Of a stretch of DNA of 64,000 nt, positions 51,844 to 60,442 are shown in pieces. The notes beneath the pieces were generated by a model. It did no database searches and was not told where the DNA came from. It saw only the letters and a list, made by a program, of their open reading frames with translations. Source of the stretch: Spongiihabitans sp965206355. Its GTDB lineage: Bacteria; Pseudomonadota; Gammaproteobacteria; Arenicellales; Poriferihabitantaceae. Position numbers and translations under genes: made by a program. Location of the stretch: NCBI GenBank assembly GCA_965206355.1, contig OZ242212.1, positions 186,001-250,000 of the forward strand. Reading direction: 5' to 3'. Numbering within the stretch: the first letter of the stretch is position 1; the number at the start of each line of letters is the position of its first letter.

Positions 51844-52727
51844 ATGGATACAAATGACTAAAATAACTTAAATGCTATATCACCTGAACATAAAATCAAT
51901 AACTGACATAAGGGCTAAGTTCAAAGCGCAAACCACACGCTTGCGACAGCGATCTACAATTAGGGAGCGTAATGTACGGACAGATAACGGCTTCTGCGTT
52001 ATTTGCACCGCCGCACAACGGCAAGCTGAAATATCGGATAGCCCGCAAAAATCGGGCGTATTTTGATTGCCAAGCCGTTCTATGTCAATGAAAAATTGGA
52101 GAAAGTGAATAAATTGATGTTTTTTCCCGCATAATTTGACCATATCACAACAATCCGATAATTTTCGATACCTACGTTATTGCAAGGTTATTACGAGATT
52201 ATTGTGAGCGGTTGGGTTATTTGATGTAAGTGGCGAACGTTTCGCGATTGCTATCAATGCCCTCTACTTTGACGAGAGCGCCCCCTTGAAAACAGGCTAT
52301 ACCCGAACGAGCAGTAAAGGCATGGAACACGTATAATGAGCAACATCCTGTCATTAGTTTATGCTTGCACGACTCATGGTGACAGACTCAGACTACGCTC
52401 AACCCTTCCTGAAGGGGGCCGCTCTGCATGCCCGATAAAGACGGGTGCTGAACCCGGACAGGTGCTTTACTGATCAGCCTATATCGGTGATAATGTCATT
52501 TATGGGCATCTTGATGGATTGTCTTTTTCCACGATTGCGGCAGTGGTTTTCTCGTGTCTATCATAGACATTGCGGAGTTGCGCGCGAGACTGCTGTGCAA
52601 TCACGAAAAAATCCTGATGACTAGAGATGCCCTCAGGTCATTGGCGGATACCTCGCGTACTTGCCAACTTTTGTGTCAGACAACAACCATACTGGTTGAT
52701 TTGTGCTAATTTGAGGAGAATATCATT
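51844..52727. other. Long intergenic region without recognised gene
   Basis: The 884 bases between tRNA-Gln and the TRAP binding-protein gene contain no convincing coding frame. ispE and lolB, which often sit upstream of this tRNA in gammaproteobacteria, are absent. The part next to 52728 must include the TRAP promoter; a ribosome site GAGGAG precedes that start. An 87-codon minus-strand frame at 51880-52143 lacks any family feature and I regard it as chance. Confidence 0.6.
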
Positions 52728-53807
52728 ATGAAACGTCGTGAACTGTTAACAGGCGGTGTCGCCGCCGCCACGGGTGTTCTGGCTGCGCCAGCAATTGCTC
52801 AAAGTCGTGTTGAAATTACCATGGTGTCCACTTGGCCGAGGGATTTCCCCGGTCTGGGGACGGGTGCCCAGCGCTTTGCCAAGCGTTTGTCCGATATGAG
52901 TGATGGGCGTATTGTCGTTGAATACTTTGCCGGTGGTGAACGGGTTAAGCCATTCGATTCCTTTGACGAAGTGGCCTCGGGTAACGCACAGATGTACCAC
53001 GCGGCTGAGTACTACTGGAAAGGCAAGCACCCGGGCTGGGCCTATTTTACCACAGTGCCATTCGGTCTGACTTATACCGAAATCAATGCCTGGATACGAT
53101 TCGGCGGTGGACAGGAGCTGTGGGACGAATTGGCAGGGAAGTCTGATCTTAAGGGTATTATGTGTGGCAATACCGGTGTGCAGATGGCTGGCTGGTTCCG
53201 TAAGGAAATGAATTCTGCGAATGATTTTAAGGGTCTGAAAATGCGTATTCCCGGTCTCGGCGGTGATGTCCTTGCCAAACTCGGTGCTTCTCCAGTCTCG
53301 CTACCCGGCGGTCAGATTTACGAAAACCTGGTATCTGGCGCAATTGATGCGACCGAATGGGTTGGTCCCTGGAACGATGCGGTGATGAAGTTTTATGAAG
53401 CGGCGAAGTACTATTACTATCCGGGCATGCACGAGCCCGGTGCGATGCTGGCATGTGGTATCAACAAGACCTTCTGGGAGGGCTTGTCTAAATCCGATCA
53501 AATCATGATTGAAGCGGCTGCGGCTACGGAAAACGATGTCATGATGTCGGAATATAATGCCAAAAATGGTGAGTGGTTGGCTAAACTAATCGTGGAACAG
53601 GGCGTGCAGTTAAAACGCTTTAATGATGATATTTATGATTCATTCGGTGAAGCGGCAGAAGAGGTATTTGCCGAAGTGGTTGAACACAGTGATTTAGCAC
53701 GGCGTATCCACCAAAGTTTCGTTGCGGCACGGATTAATGTCGGTGCCTGGGCGAAAATTTCCGATCAGGAATATGTTAGACAACGAAACCGGGTGCTTGG
53801 GCTATAG
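52728..53807 (+). CDS. TRAP transporter substrate-binding protein, TakP-like
   Basis: A 359-residue periplasmic binding protein of the DctP family. The MKRRELLTGGVAAATGVLAAPAIAQS signal carries a twin-arginine-like start and an AQS cleavage site. The blocks GNTGVQMAGWFRKEMN, LKMRIPGLGGDVLAKLG, DATEWVGPWND and YYYYPGMHEPG closely follow TakP of Rhodobacter, which binds 2-oxo acids such as pyruvate. So a keto-acid substrate is likely. A terminator follows the gene, separating it from the membrane subunits. Confidence 0.92.
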   Translation: MKRRELLTGGVAAATGVLAAPAIAQSRVEITMVSTWPRDFPGLGTGAQRFAKRLSDMSDGRIVVEYFAGGERVKPFDSFDEVASGNAQMYHAAEYYWKGKHPGWAYFTTVPFGLTYTEINAWIRFGGGQELWDELAGKSDLKGIMCGNTGVQMAGWFRKEMNSANDFKGLKMRIPGLGGDVLAKLGASPVSLPGGQIYENLVSGAIDATEWVGPWNDAVMKFYEAAKYYYYPGMHEPGAMLACGINKTFWEGLSKSDQIMIEAAAATENDVMMSEYNAKNGEWLAKLIVEQGVQLKRFNDDIYDSFGEAAEEVFAEVVEHSDLARRIHQSFVAARINVGAWAKISDQEYVRQRNRVLGL

Positions 53808-53824
53808 ATTGTGCCGCTAACTGA

Positions 53825-53853
53825 AAACGGAGTCTTCACTGACTCCGTTTTTT
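53825..53853 (+). terminator. Rho-independent terminator after the TRAP binding-protein gene
   Basis: Stem AAACGGAGTC/GACTCCGTTT (53825-53834 and 53841-53850) with loop TTCACT and a continuing T run. Perfect ten-base stem. Its place before the membrane subunit genes suggests partial termination, so that the binding protein is made in excess. Confidence 0.92.
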
Positions 53854-53947
53854 GCCGAGCTATTATTACCTGTCTGACACACGCGCAGGCAGTAACGCTA
53901 TGATTGGCGTATGCAGTTGCGCTCGCTCGATTGAATAGCTACGCTTA

Positions 53948-54985
53948 ATGTCGTTGCTAAGCGCAACCAATCTGATGCCGTCCTCTGCCTCTAAAAACCT
54001 AACCTTGGTGACCATGTTGCGCTTGCTGGCGGCACTGATGGTTATGCTGGTATTGCTGTTTTTATTCAATAACTATCTGGTTTTCTGGCGTGGTTGGCCT
54101 GAATTCTTGTCGATATTTTCTACCACCCCTTCCTCACTGTCTGCCATATCAGCCCAAAGCTGGCTTCAAGGCTTCGGTTTTGCCACAATATCGGTTGTTA
54201 TGGTATTGCTGGTACCAATCACTTCGGCAAGGTCGTTGCGAGACGATGCGGATATGTATGCCGGTCTGGTGGCGTATATCATTCGGGCAGCCTACTGGTC
54301 GGTATTGCTAATCGGATTGGTGGATATGCTGATTTCCTTTCTGCGGGTTGAGCGGTTGCTCGAAACACTGCTCGGGTCACACCTAACCAAGCAACTGGGA
54401 ATACCCGTTTTTCGAGGCACTTATGTCCATTACCCCTTGCTGGCGGTGTCTCTGGTAATTGCCTGCTTTACCCGTTCACTCGGCTTTATCTGGCTGACTA
54501 TTCTGGTGGTAATGGCAGAATTTCAGGTTGTGGTATCGCGTTTCGTGTTTTCCTATGAACAGGTTTTTATGGGTGATTTGATCCGCTTCTGGTATGCCGC
54601 CCTGTTTTTGTTTGCCAGCGCCTATACCTTGGCGCAGGAAGGTCATGTGCGCGTGGACGTGCTGTACGCTCATTTCAGCAAGCGTGGCAAGGCATTGTCC
54701 AATATCGCCGGCTCGCTCCTGCTGGGTCTGCCACTGTGCTGGACTATCATGCTCCAAGGTATGTCCCGCAAGACTTCCAGCATCAACGGCCCATTACTCG
54801 GTTTTGAAATTTCCCAGAGCGGGTATGGTATGTATGTCAAATACCTGATGGCAGGGTTTTTATTGGTTTTCGCAGTCTCTATGGCCATTCAATTTGTCAG
54901 CATTTTCCTCGAAAATGTCGCTGATTTACGGGATGAAGCGGCACGGCCGTCACATTCAGACAGCGCAAGCACCTCCATCACCTGA
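53948..54985 (+). CDS. TRAP transporter small membrane subunit, DctQ type (enlarged)
   Basis: A 345-residue membrane protein with about eight hydrophobic segments, twice the usual DctQ size (about 170-220, four helices). The C-terminal half (from FSYEQVFMGDLIRFWYAALFLFASAYTLAQEGHVRVDVLY) is the DctQ domain, with the conserved HVRVDV start of a helix. The N-terminal half adds about four helices, a layout known in the TakQ/large-DctQ subgroup. It starts 95 bases after the terminator and ends 11 bases before the large subunit gene. The start codon is uncertain. Confidence 0.8.
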   Translation: MSLLSATNLMPSSASKNLTLVTMLRLLAALMVMLVLLFLFNNYLVFWRGWPEFLSIFSTTPSSLSAISAQSWLQGFGFATISVVMVLLVPITSARSLRDDADMYAGLVAYIIRAAYWSVLLIGLVDMLISFLRVERLLETLLGSHLTKQLGIPVFRGTYVHYPLLAVSLVIACFTRSLGFIWLTILVVMAEFQVVVSRFVFSYEQVFMGDLIRFWYAALFLFASAYTLAQEGHVRVDVLYAHFSKRGKALSNIAGSLLLGLPLCWTIMLQGMSRKTSSINGPLLGFEISQSGYGMYVKYLMAGFLLVFAVSMAIQFVSIFLENVADLRDEAARPSHSDSASTSIT

Positions 54986-54996
54986 CACGATTACGT

Positions 54997-57681
54997 ATGG
55001 AACTGGTCTTTTTAATCGTTCTGGTAGTGCTGATGATTCTGGCGTTGACGAGCGGATATCCCGTTGCCTTCGCATTGCCCGGTTCCTCAATTCTGGCAAT
55101 CGCGCTGGCTGCACTGTGTGGCTACTTGTTTGCCGGAGATGCCAGTGCCTACTTTGTTCAGGATGGACCGGTGCAATGGCTCAGCGCGGGGGTAACCAAT
55201 TTTCGCAGCCTGTATTGGAATGTTGAGCGCGATACGCTGATTGCCATTCCGTTGTTCGTATTTATGGGTATTATGTTGCAACGCTCAAAAATAGCCGAAG
55301 ACTTGCTGGTGGCGATGGCACAGTTATTTGGTCCGGTTCCTGGCGGACTGGGTGTTTCTGTGGTGTTTGTCGGCGCGTTGCTGGCAGCAACCACCGGCAT
55401 TGTCGGAGCAACCGTGATTGCCATGGGGCTGATTTCGCTACCAGCGATGCTCCGCAACAACTACGCCAAGCCACTGGCATGTGGCACAATTTGTGCTTCT
55501 GGCACACTCGGTCAAATCATCCCGCCGTCCATCGTGCTGATCATCCTTGCCGACCAACTTTCGAGCGCGGTCGATCAAGCAAGCACGCTCCGTAAGGCTG
55601 ACTACAAGGCTAGCACCGGCGAGTTCTCTATGCCATCGGAATTTGACATCACTTCAGCCAGTGCTGGCGATATGTTCATGGGCGCACTCATTCCTGGCAT
55701 CATTCTGGTGGGACTCTATATGGCATATATCCTCATCCGTGCCCTAATTCGTCCCGATAGCGCACCACCTGTGCCTTATGAGGGTAAATACAATCGCGAA
55801 TTTGTGTTGCGCATACTGATTACACTGGTACCGCCGTTATTGTTAATTTTCATCGTACTTGGCTCCATTATCAGTGGCGTTGCCACCGTCAATCAGGCCG
55901 GTGCCATTGGTGCTGTCGGCGCCCTAATTATGGGCGGATACCGCTTGATGGAGGGCAAGCCCACAGCCTATCTACCCGCAATACTCGCTGTGCTTGCCAT
56001 TATCACTATATTGGTGTTGTCGAATCTGTTTGATTTGAATATCAAAAATATAGAAACAGAGCGTAACCGCATTGGCATCGCTTTGGCAGCACTGGCAACG
56101 ATAGTGCTGCTGGTTGCGGTGATATGGAGTGCCTGGCGCACCTATATTATTGACGACACCCTGCGCGGAGTTATGGTTGAAACGGCAAAAACAACCTCGA
56201 TGGTATTTATCATCCTCATCGGTGCCGCTATGCTCACTGCCGCGTTTCGCGGATTTGGCGGCGAGCAATTGGTACGAGAGTTTCTGACCGGACTACCGGG
56301 TGGATTCTGGGCTCAGTTCACCGTCGTCATGATGGTCATTTTTCTGCTTGGTTTCTTCCTCGACTTTATAGAAATTGCCGTCGTCGTCGTTCCCATTGTC
56401 GCGCCCATCTTGTTAGCAGAACCTGCCGCTAATGTAACTGCGGTTTGGTTGGGGGTAATGATTGGATTGAATATTCAAACCTCATTTTTAACCCCACCCT
56501 TTGGATTTGCGTTGTTCTATCTGCGCGGTGTCGCCCCGCTCAAAGTTAAAACCACCGACATCTATAAAGGTGCGGTTGCATTTATCGCATTACAATTAGC
56601 AGGACTTGTTATCGTCGGCTTTTTCCCAAGTTTGGTCAACTATATGCCGTACCGAACCCACTTGACATCGGAAACGGCACCACCCCCCATTAACCCAAAA
56701 TTACAGCTTTGCATAGAGCGCAGGGTCTTTACCGAATACCGAAATAACCGTGCTGACATCATCAATGCCATCAATCAAGCGCAGACTCTGGATTTATCCA
56801 TTCTGCCCGAACACTACCGCGTTGCGCTGGCTGATGGTTTTGTCAAGGCAGGTCATACCTTTGCGCTGGTTGATCAAATTGCTGCCACCGAATCGGCACT
56901 GCACACTTATACCGACAGTTATGCCCCGCTACAACGTCAAGTCAGGCATATCCACAACCGGATTAGAAAAATCGAATACGACATTAAACAAAGTGAAATT
57001 CGCCATAATCGACTCAAGCGCAACCCCGAGCGTAGCCAGAACCCAATCCGGCAATCAGATCAGTTGGAGCAGAAAATCACCCAATTACATCACAACAAAC
57101 AAGTCCTACTAAAACGTATTCCGACGCACTGGAAGGCAGCAAAAGCAACCTATACTAGGCTTGCCAATGAGGATACAAAAGCCCGTCAAGCCTACCGAAG
57201 AAATGTGGATAGTGCCTTTGAGCCACTCGACAATACGCGCCGCGTCATACGACAGAGCGTGGCCTTAGCGGCACTGAAAAATTCACTGATGCGTCTTGAA
57301 AAAATCATTACCAAGCCGTCTCAGGGTCAGGCAATAGCACAAATCAAACAGATGGAAAGTGCATTAAACAACATCAACGGAAGCCACCATATCAAGTCAA
57401 AACTAGCAAAATTCCGCCGCCAACTCAAGCACAACCTGCTGGACAACGAATCAACTCTGAACGAAGCAAACCAACTATTGCAACAAGCAATCACACTATT
57501 CAACAACGAAGTTGCATGGCGCAGTGCCGCAGAAAAAACACTGCTACCCGCGCTCAATCAGTATAACGATGCCATAAAAGACACTATCGGCATTCGTTTG
57601 CAAAAACGCCTGACCACCGCACAGGCAAAAGACATCGCCGCCTGCCGCTCAGGACACCGCGATATTTCTCTGAATTTTTGA
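54997..57681 (+). CDS. TRAP transporter large permease, DctM type, with long coiled-coil C-terminal extension
   Basis: An 894-residue protein. The first 550 or so residues are the DctM permease: PVAFALPGSSILAIAL, IPLFVFMGIMLQRS, GALLAATTGIVGATVIAMGLISLPAML, CASGTLGQIIPPSIVLIILAD, and the C-terminal VMIGLNIQTSFLTPPFGFALFYLRGVAP block are characteristic. An extra membrane-associated insert occupies about residues 290-400. After residue 560 comes about 330 soluble residues rich in Gln, Asn, Arg and Lys with two coiled-coil-like stretches (RQVRHIHNRIRKIEYDIKQ, and later NLLDNESTLNEANQLLQQA). The frame is uninterrupted. The tail's function is unknown. No gene lies in the following 299 bases. Confidence 0.88.
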   Translation: MELVFLIVLVVLMILALTSGYPVAFALPGSSILAIALAALCGYLFAGDASAYFVQDGPVQWLSAGVTNFRSLYWNVERDTLIAIPLFVFMGIMLQRSKIAEDLLVAMAQLFGPVPGGLGVSVVFVGALLAATTGIVGATVIAMGLISLPAMLRNNYAKPLACGTICASGTLGQIIPPSIVLIILADQLSSAVDQASTLRKADYKASTGEFSMPSEFDITSASAGDMFMGALIPGIILVGLYMAYILIRALIRPDSAPPVPYEGKYNREFVLRILITLVPPLLLIFIVLGSIISGVATVNQAGAIGAVGALIMGGYRLMEGKPTAYLPAILAVLAIITILVLSNLFDLNIKNIETERNRIGIALAALATIVLLVAVIWSAWRTYIIDDTLRGVMVETAKTTSMVFIILIGAAMLTAAFRGFGGEQLVREFLTGLPGGFWAQFTVVMMVIFLLGFFLDFIEIAVVVVPIVAPILLAEPAANVTAVWLGVMIGLNIQTSFLTPPFGFALFYLRGVAPLKVKTTDIYKGAVAFIALQLAGLVIVGFFPSLVNYMPYRTHLTSETAPPPINPKLQLCIERRVFTEYRNNRADIINAINQAQTLDLSILPEHYRVALADGFVKAGHTFALVDQIAATESALHTYTDSYAPLQRQVRHIHNRIRKIEYDIKQSEIRHNRLKRNPERSQNPIRQSDQLEQKITQLHHNKQVLLKRIPTHWKAAKATYTRLANEDTKARQAYRRNVDSAFEPLDNTRRVIRQSVALAALKNSLMRLEKIITKPSQGQAIAQIKQMESALNNINGSHHIKSKLAKFRRQLKHNLLDNESTLNEANQLLQQAITLFNNEVAWRSAAEKTLLPALNQYNDAIKDTIGIRLQKRLTTAQAKDIAACRSGHRDISLNF

Positions 57682-57980
57682 TTGTCCGTAACACCGTCAA
57701 AATGACAGATCACACACAAACTATCAATACCGAATTGAACCCAACAGCAAACCGATTACATTGATGCGCTCGGGTAATGAGTGTGCACAAAACACCACGC
57801 ACCGCTATCAATCTCGTTTTTAAAAATACTAAAGACTGATACATGATGATCATGATTCTTACCTACGAGATATCTAAAAGATTTTAGCCCGGGTAGGTAA
57901 ACAGACTGCCCTCACCACGTTTTGGCAATATGCAAACAGCGTCTCCAAATCCAGTTTGGCGGTTGGGATATTCAGTTTAA

Positions 57981-58313
57981 TCACTCAGTGTTTAGGATAA
58001 CGTGGGATATAGCGGATGATCCGCTCGCTCTGACAAGCGCATTCATAAGCTCATCGCTGTCGAGGAAATAGTGACATATTTCTTCATCATTCACCACCAG
58101 CACCGGAACATATTCATGATAATGCGTATACCAATGTGCCTGCTCTTCAATATCTCGCATCTGTACGTTCACAGCGATTTGCCCGGCAAGGTTTTTAATA
58201 AATTCAATGAGCTTTACTTCCATATCTCCACATAAGTGGCAGTCCTGATGGCTATAAAAAATAATTTCTACCGGCTTTTGCGCGCTACCTACATCGGTTT
58301 GATTTGCAGTCAT
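57981..58313 (-). CDS. Glutaredoxin-like protein (DUF836 type)
   Basis: A 110-residue thioredoxin-fold protein. The redox-type motif CHLC is in IIFYSHQDCHLCGDMEVKL, and the cis-proline segment is EYVPVLVVNDEEI. Such small proteins often follow ligA or other genes and have no assigned role. Its ATG overlaps the ligA stop by four bases, so it is probably co-translated. Confidence 0.8.
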   Translation of the reverse strand: MTANQTDVGSAQKPVEIIFYSHQDCHLCGDMEVKLIEFIKNLAGQIAVNVQMRDIEEQAHWYTHYHEYVPVLVVNDEEICHYFLDSDELMNALVRASGSSAISHVILNTE

Positions 58314-60406
58314 GGCTTTTTCTCCTGCTCATTAACTTGCCCGTTAGTCTGCTCGTTAATTTTCTGGAGAAATTGATTCTCATCCAGCATTTCTATGCCA
58401 AGTTGTTGCGCCTTGTCCGCCTTTGCTCCGGCATCTGTGCCGACAATCACATAGTCGGTCTGCTTGGAAACGCTACTGGTTACTTTAGCCCCTTGGGCTT
58501 GCAATCGTTTTTTTGCCTCCGAACGCGACATGTTCAGGCTTCCAGTAAGCACCAGCGTTTTTCCCGAAAAAATACTGTGCATTATCCTTTTAGCCTGCTC
58601 TGGCTTGGGCAAATGTATGCCCACAGATAATAATTTGTCGATAACCTGCTGGTTATACGGTTGCTTAAAGAAGGTCTGAATACTGCATGCGACCAAGGGA
58701 CCAATATCGGGAATGCGCTGAAGCTGTTCGCTACCATCAGCACTGTCGTCCATAACCGCTTGCAGAGTCAACAAGCTGTCAGATAAGGTTTCCGCTGTGG
58801 TTTCACCAACCAACGGAATGCCCAGCGCATACAGAAACCTTGCCAAGGTGGTGGTTTTGCTTTTTTCGATAGCTGCAAACAGGTTGGTCGCTGATTTTTC
58901 TGCCATTCTCTCCAAACCGCTAATCTGCGCTACGCTCAAGCGGTACAAATCGGCAACATCACTAATCATTTTATCGTCCACCAGTTGCTCAATCCGTTTA
59001 TCACCGAGTCCTTCAATGTCCATCGCCTTGCGACTGGCAAAATGTTTGATGCTCTGTTTCTTTTGTGCATCACAAAACAGTCCACCACTACAACGCGCAA
59101 TAACACCCTGCTCTTGATAGACAATCGGCGATTTGCATATCGGGCATTTTTTCGGCAGCTTGAATGCTTTGGTATGTTTGGGTCGTTTTGAATGCACCAC
59201 CGAAACCACTTCGGGAATAACATCACCTGCCCGCCTAACAATAACACTGTCGCCGACACGGACATTCAGACGTTGGATTTCTTCGCCATTATGTAGGGTC
59301 GCATTGGAAACGGTAACACCACCGACAAATACCGGCTGAAGCCGTGCCACAGGGGTAATGGCACCAGTTCTGCCGACCTGAATTTCGATGTTCTCAATCC
59401 GGGTCATTTCTTCCTGAGCAGGGAATTTATGCGCCATCGCCCAGCGAGGTGCTTTGGCAGTAAATCCTAAACTGTGTTGCCAATCAATTCTGGACACCTT
59501 ATAGACCACACCATCAATAGCAAATGGCAGGGCATCACGTTGCTCCAGCAACTGTTGATAATAGGTCAAACACCCCGCTATACCTTTAACCGGCTGAATC
59601 AGATTGGTTACTGGCAAGCCTAAATTTTTTAACCATTGCAGGGATTCCCAATGCGTATTCGGTACATCTGCGCCGACAACCTCGCCTAGCGCATAGCAAT
59701 AAAGACTTAATGGTCGAGATGCGGTGACTGCCGGATCCAGTTGTCTCAAGCTACCCGCCGCCGCATTTCTGGGGTTGACAAATAATTTTTGTCCGAGCTG
59801 TTTTTGTGCCTGATTCAATGTGTTGAAATCCGCTATGCACATAAAAACCTCGCCACGCACCTCCAGCACTTCGGGCACTTCAGACAGGGCAAGCGCAGCG
59901 TGGCTATTGTGTAATTGTGTTTTTCCATGCAATACCTTGCGCATATTATGGGTAATGTTTTCCCCTTTCCTGCCGTCTCCTCGAGTCGCCGCCTGCACCA
60001 ACCAGCCTTTCTCAAACCTGAGGCTAACCGCTAAGCCATCCAGCTTTGGCTCGGCGACATAATCCACTTCCCCCTGATCCAGCTCAATCAGCTCTCTCAC
60101 TTTACGATCAAAGCTGACTATTTCCGCTTCTGCAAAGGCATTGCCCAAAGAGCGCATCGGCGTTGTATGAACCACTTCCGAAAATGTTTTTGCGGCTACT
60201 CCAGCCACCTTTTGTGTCGGCGAATCCTCGGATTTCCATTCGGGATGGCAATCCTCCAGCGCAATTAAACTGCTGAGAATTCGATCATATTCGCTATCGC
60301 TAATCTCCGGATCGTCTAATTGGTAATAGCGATAGTTGTGGTATTCAAGCTGCTCCTTCAACACCATGATTTGTTGCTGTGCGTCTTTTGATGGCTTTTT
60401 GGGCAT
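58310..60406 (-). CDS. ligA: NAD-dependent DNA ligase
   Basis: A 698-residue replicative ligase joining nicks with NAD. The N-terminal Ia domain (YHNYRYYQLDDPEISDSEYD) binds NMN; Lys121 in EPKLDG is the adenylated lysine; AATRGDGRKGENIT follows. The OB fold, the four-cysteine zinc finger (CPICKSP through FCDAQ), helix-hairpin-helix repeats and the C-terminal BRCT domain (SGKTLVLTGSLNMSRSEAKKRLQ) are all present. Same order smc-zipA-ligA as in many gammaproteobacteria. Confidence 0.97.
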   Translation of the reverse strand: MPKKPSKDAQQQIMVLKEQLEYHNYRYYQLDDPEISDSEYDRILSSLIALEDCHPEWKSEDSPTQKVAGVAAKTFSEVVHTTPMRSLGNAFAEAEIVSFDRKVRELIELDQGEVDYVAEPKLDGLAVSLRFEKGWLVQAATRGDGRKGENITHNMRKVLHGKTQLHNSHAALALSEVPEVLEVRGEVFMCIADFNTLNQAQKQLGQKLFVNPRNAAAGSLRQLDPAVTASRPLSLYCYALGEVVGADVPNTHWESLQWLKNLGLPVTNLIQPVKGIAGCLTYYQQLLEQRDALPFAIDGVVYKVSRIDWQHSLGFTAKAPRWAMAHKFPAQEEMTRIENIEIQVGRTGAITPVARLQPVFVGGVTVSNATLHNGEEIQRLNVRVGDSVIVRRAGDVIPEVVSVVHSKRPKHTKAFKLPKKCPICKSPIVYQEQGVIARCSGGLFCDAQKKQSIKHFASRKAMDIEGLGDKRIEQLVDDKMISDVADLYRLSVAQISGLERMAEKSATNLFAAIEKSKTTTLARFLYALGIPLVGETTAETLSDSLLTLQAVMDDSADGSEQLQRIPDIGPLVACSIQTFFKQPYNQQVIDKLLSVGIHLPKPEQAKRIMHSIFSGKTLVLTGSLNMSRSEAKKRLQAQGAKVTSSVSKQTDYVIVGTDAGAKADKAQQLGIEMLDENQFLQKINEQTNGQVNEQEKKP

Positions 60407-60442
60407 CCTTATTACCGACCCCGCTTTATCTCAGGGTGTACA

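Noticed and set aside
51880..52143. An 87-residue minus-strand protein
   Set aside because: No ribosome site, motif or typical codon pattern; probably chance.
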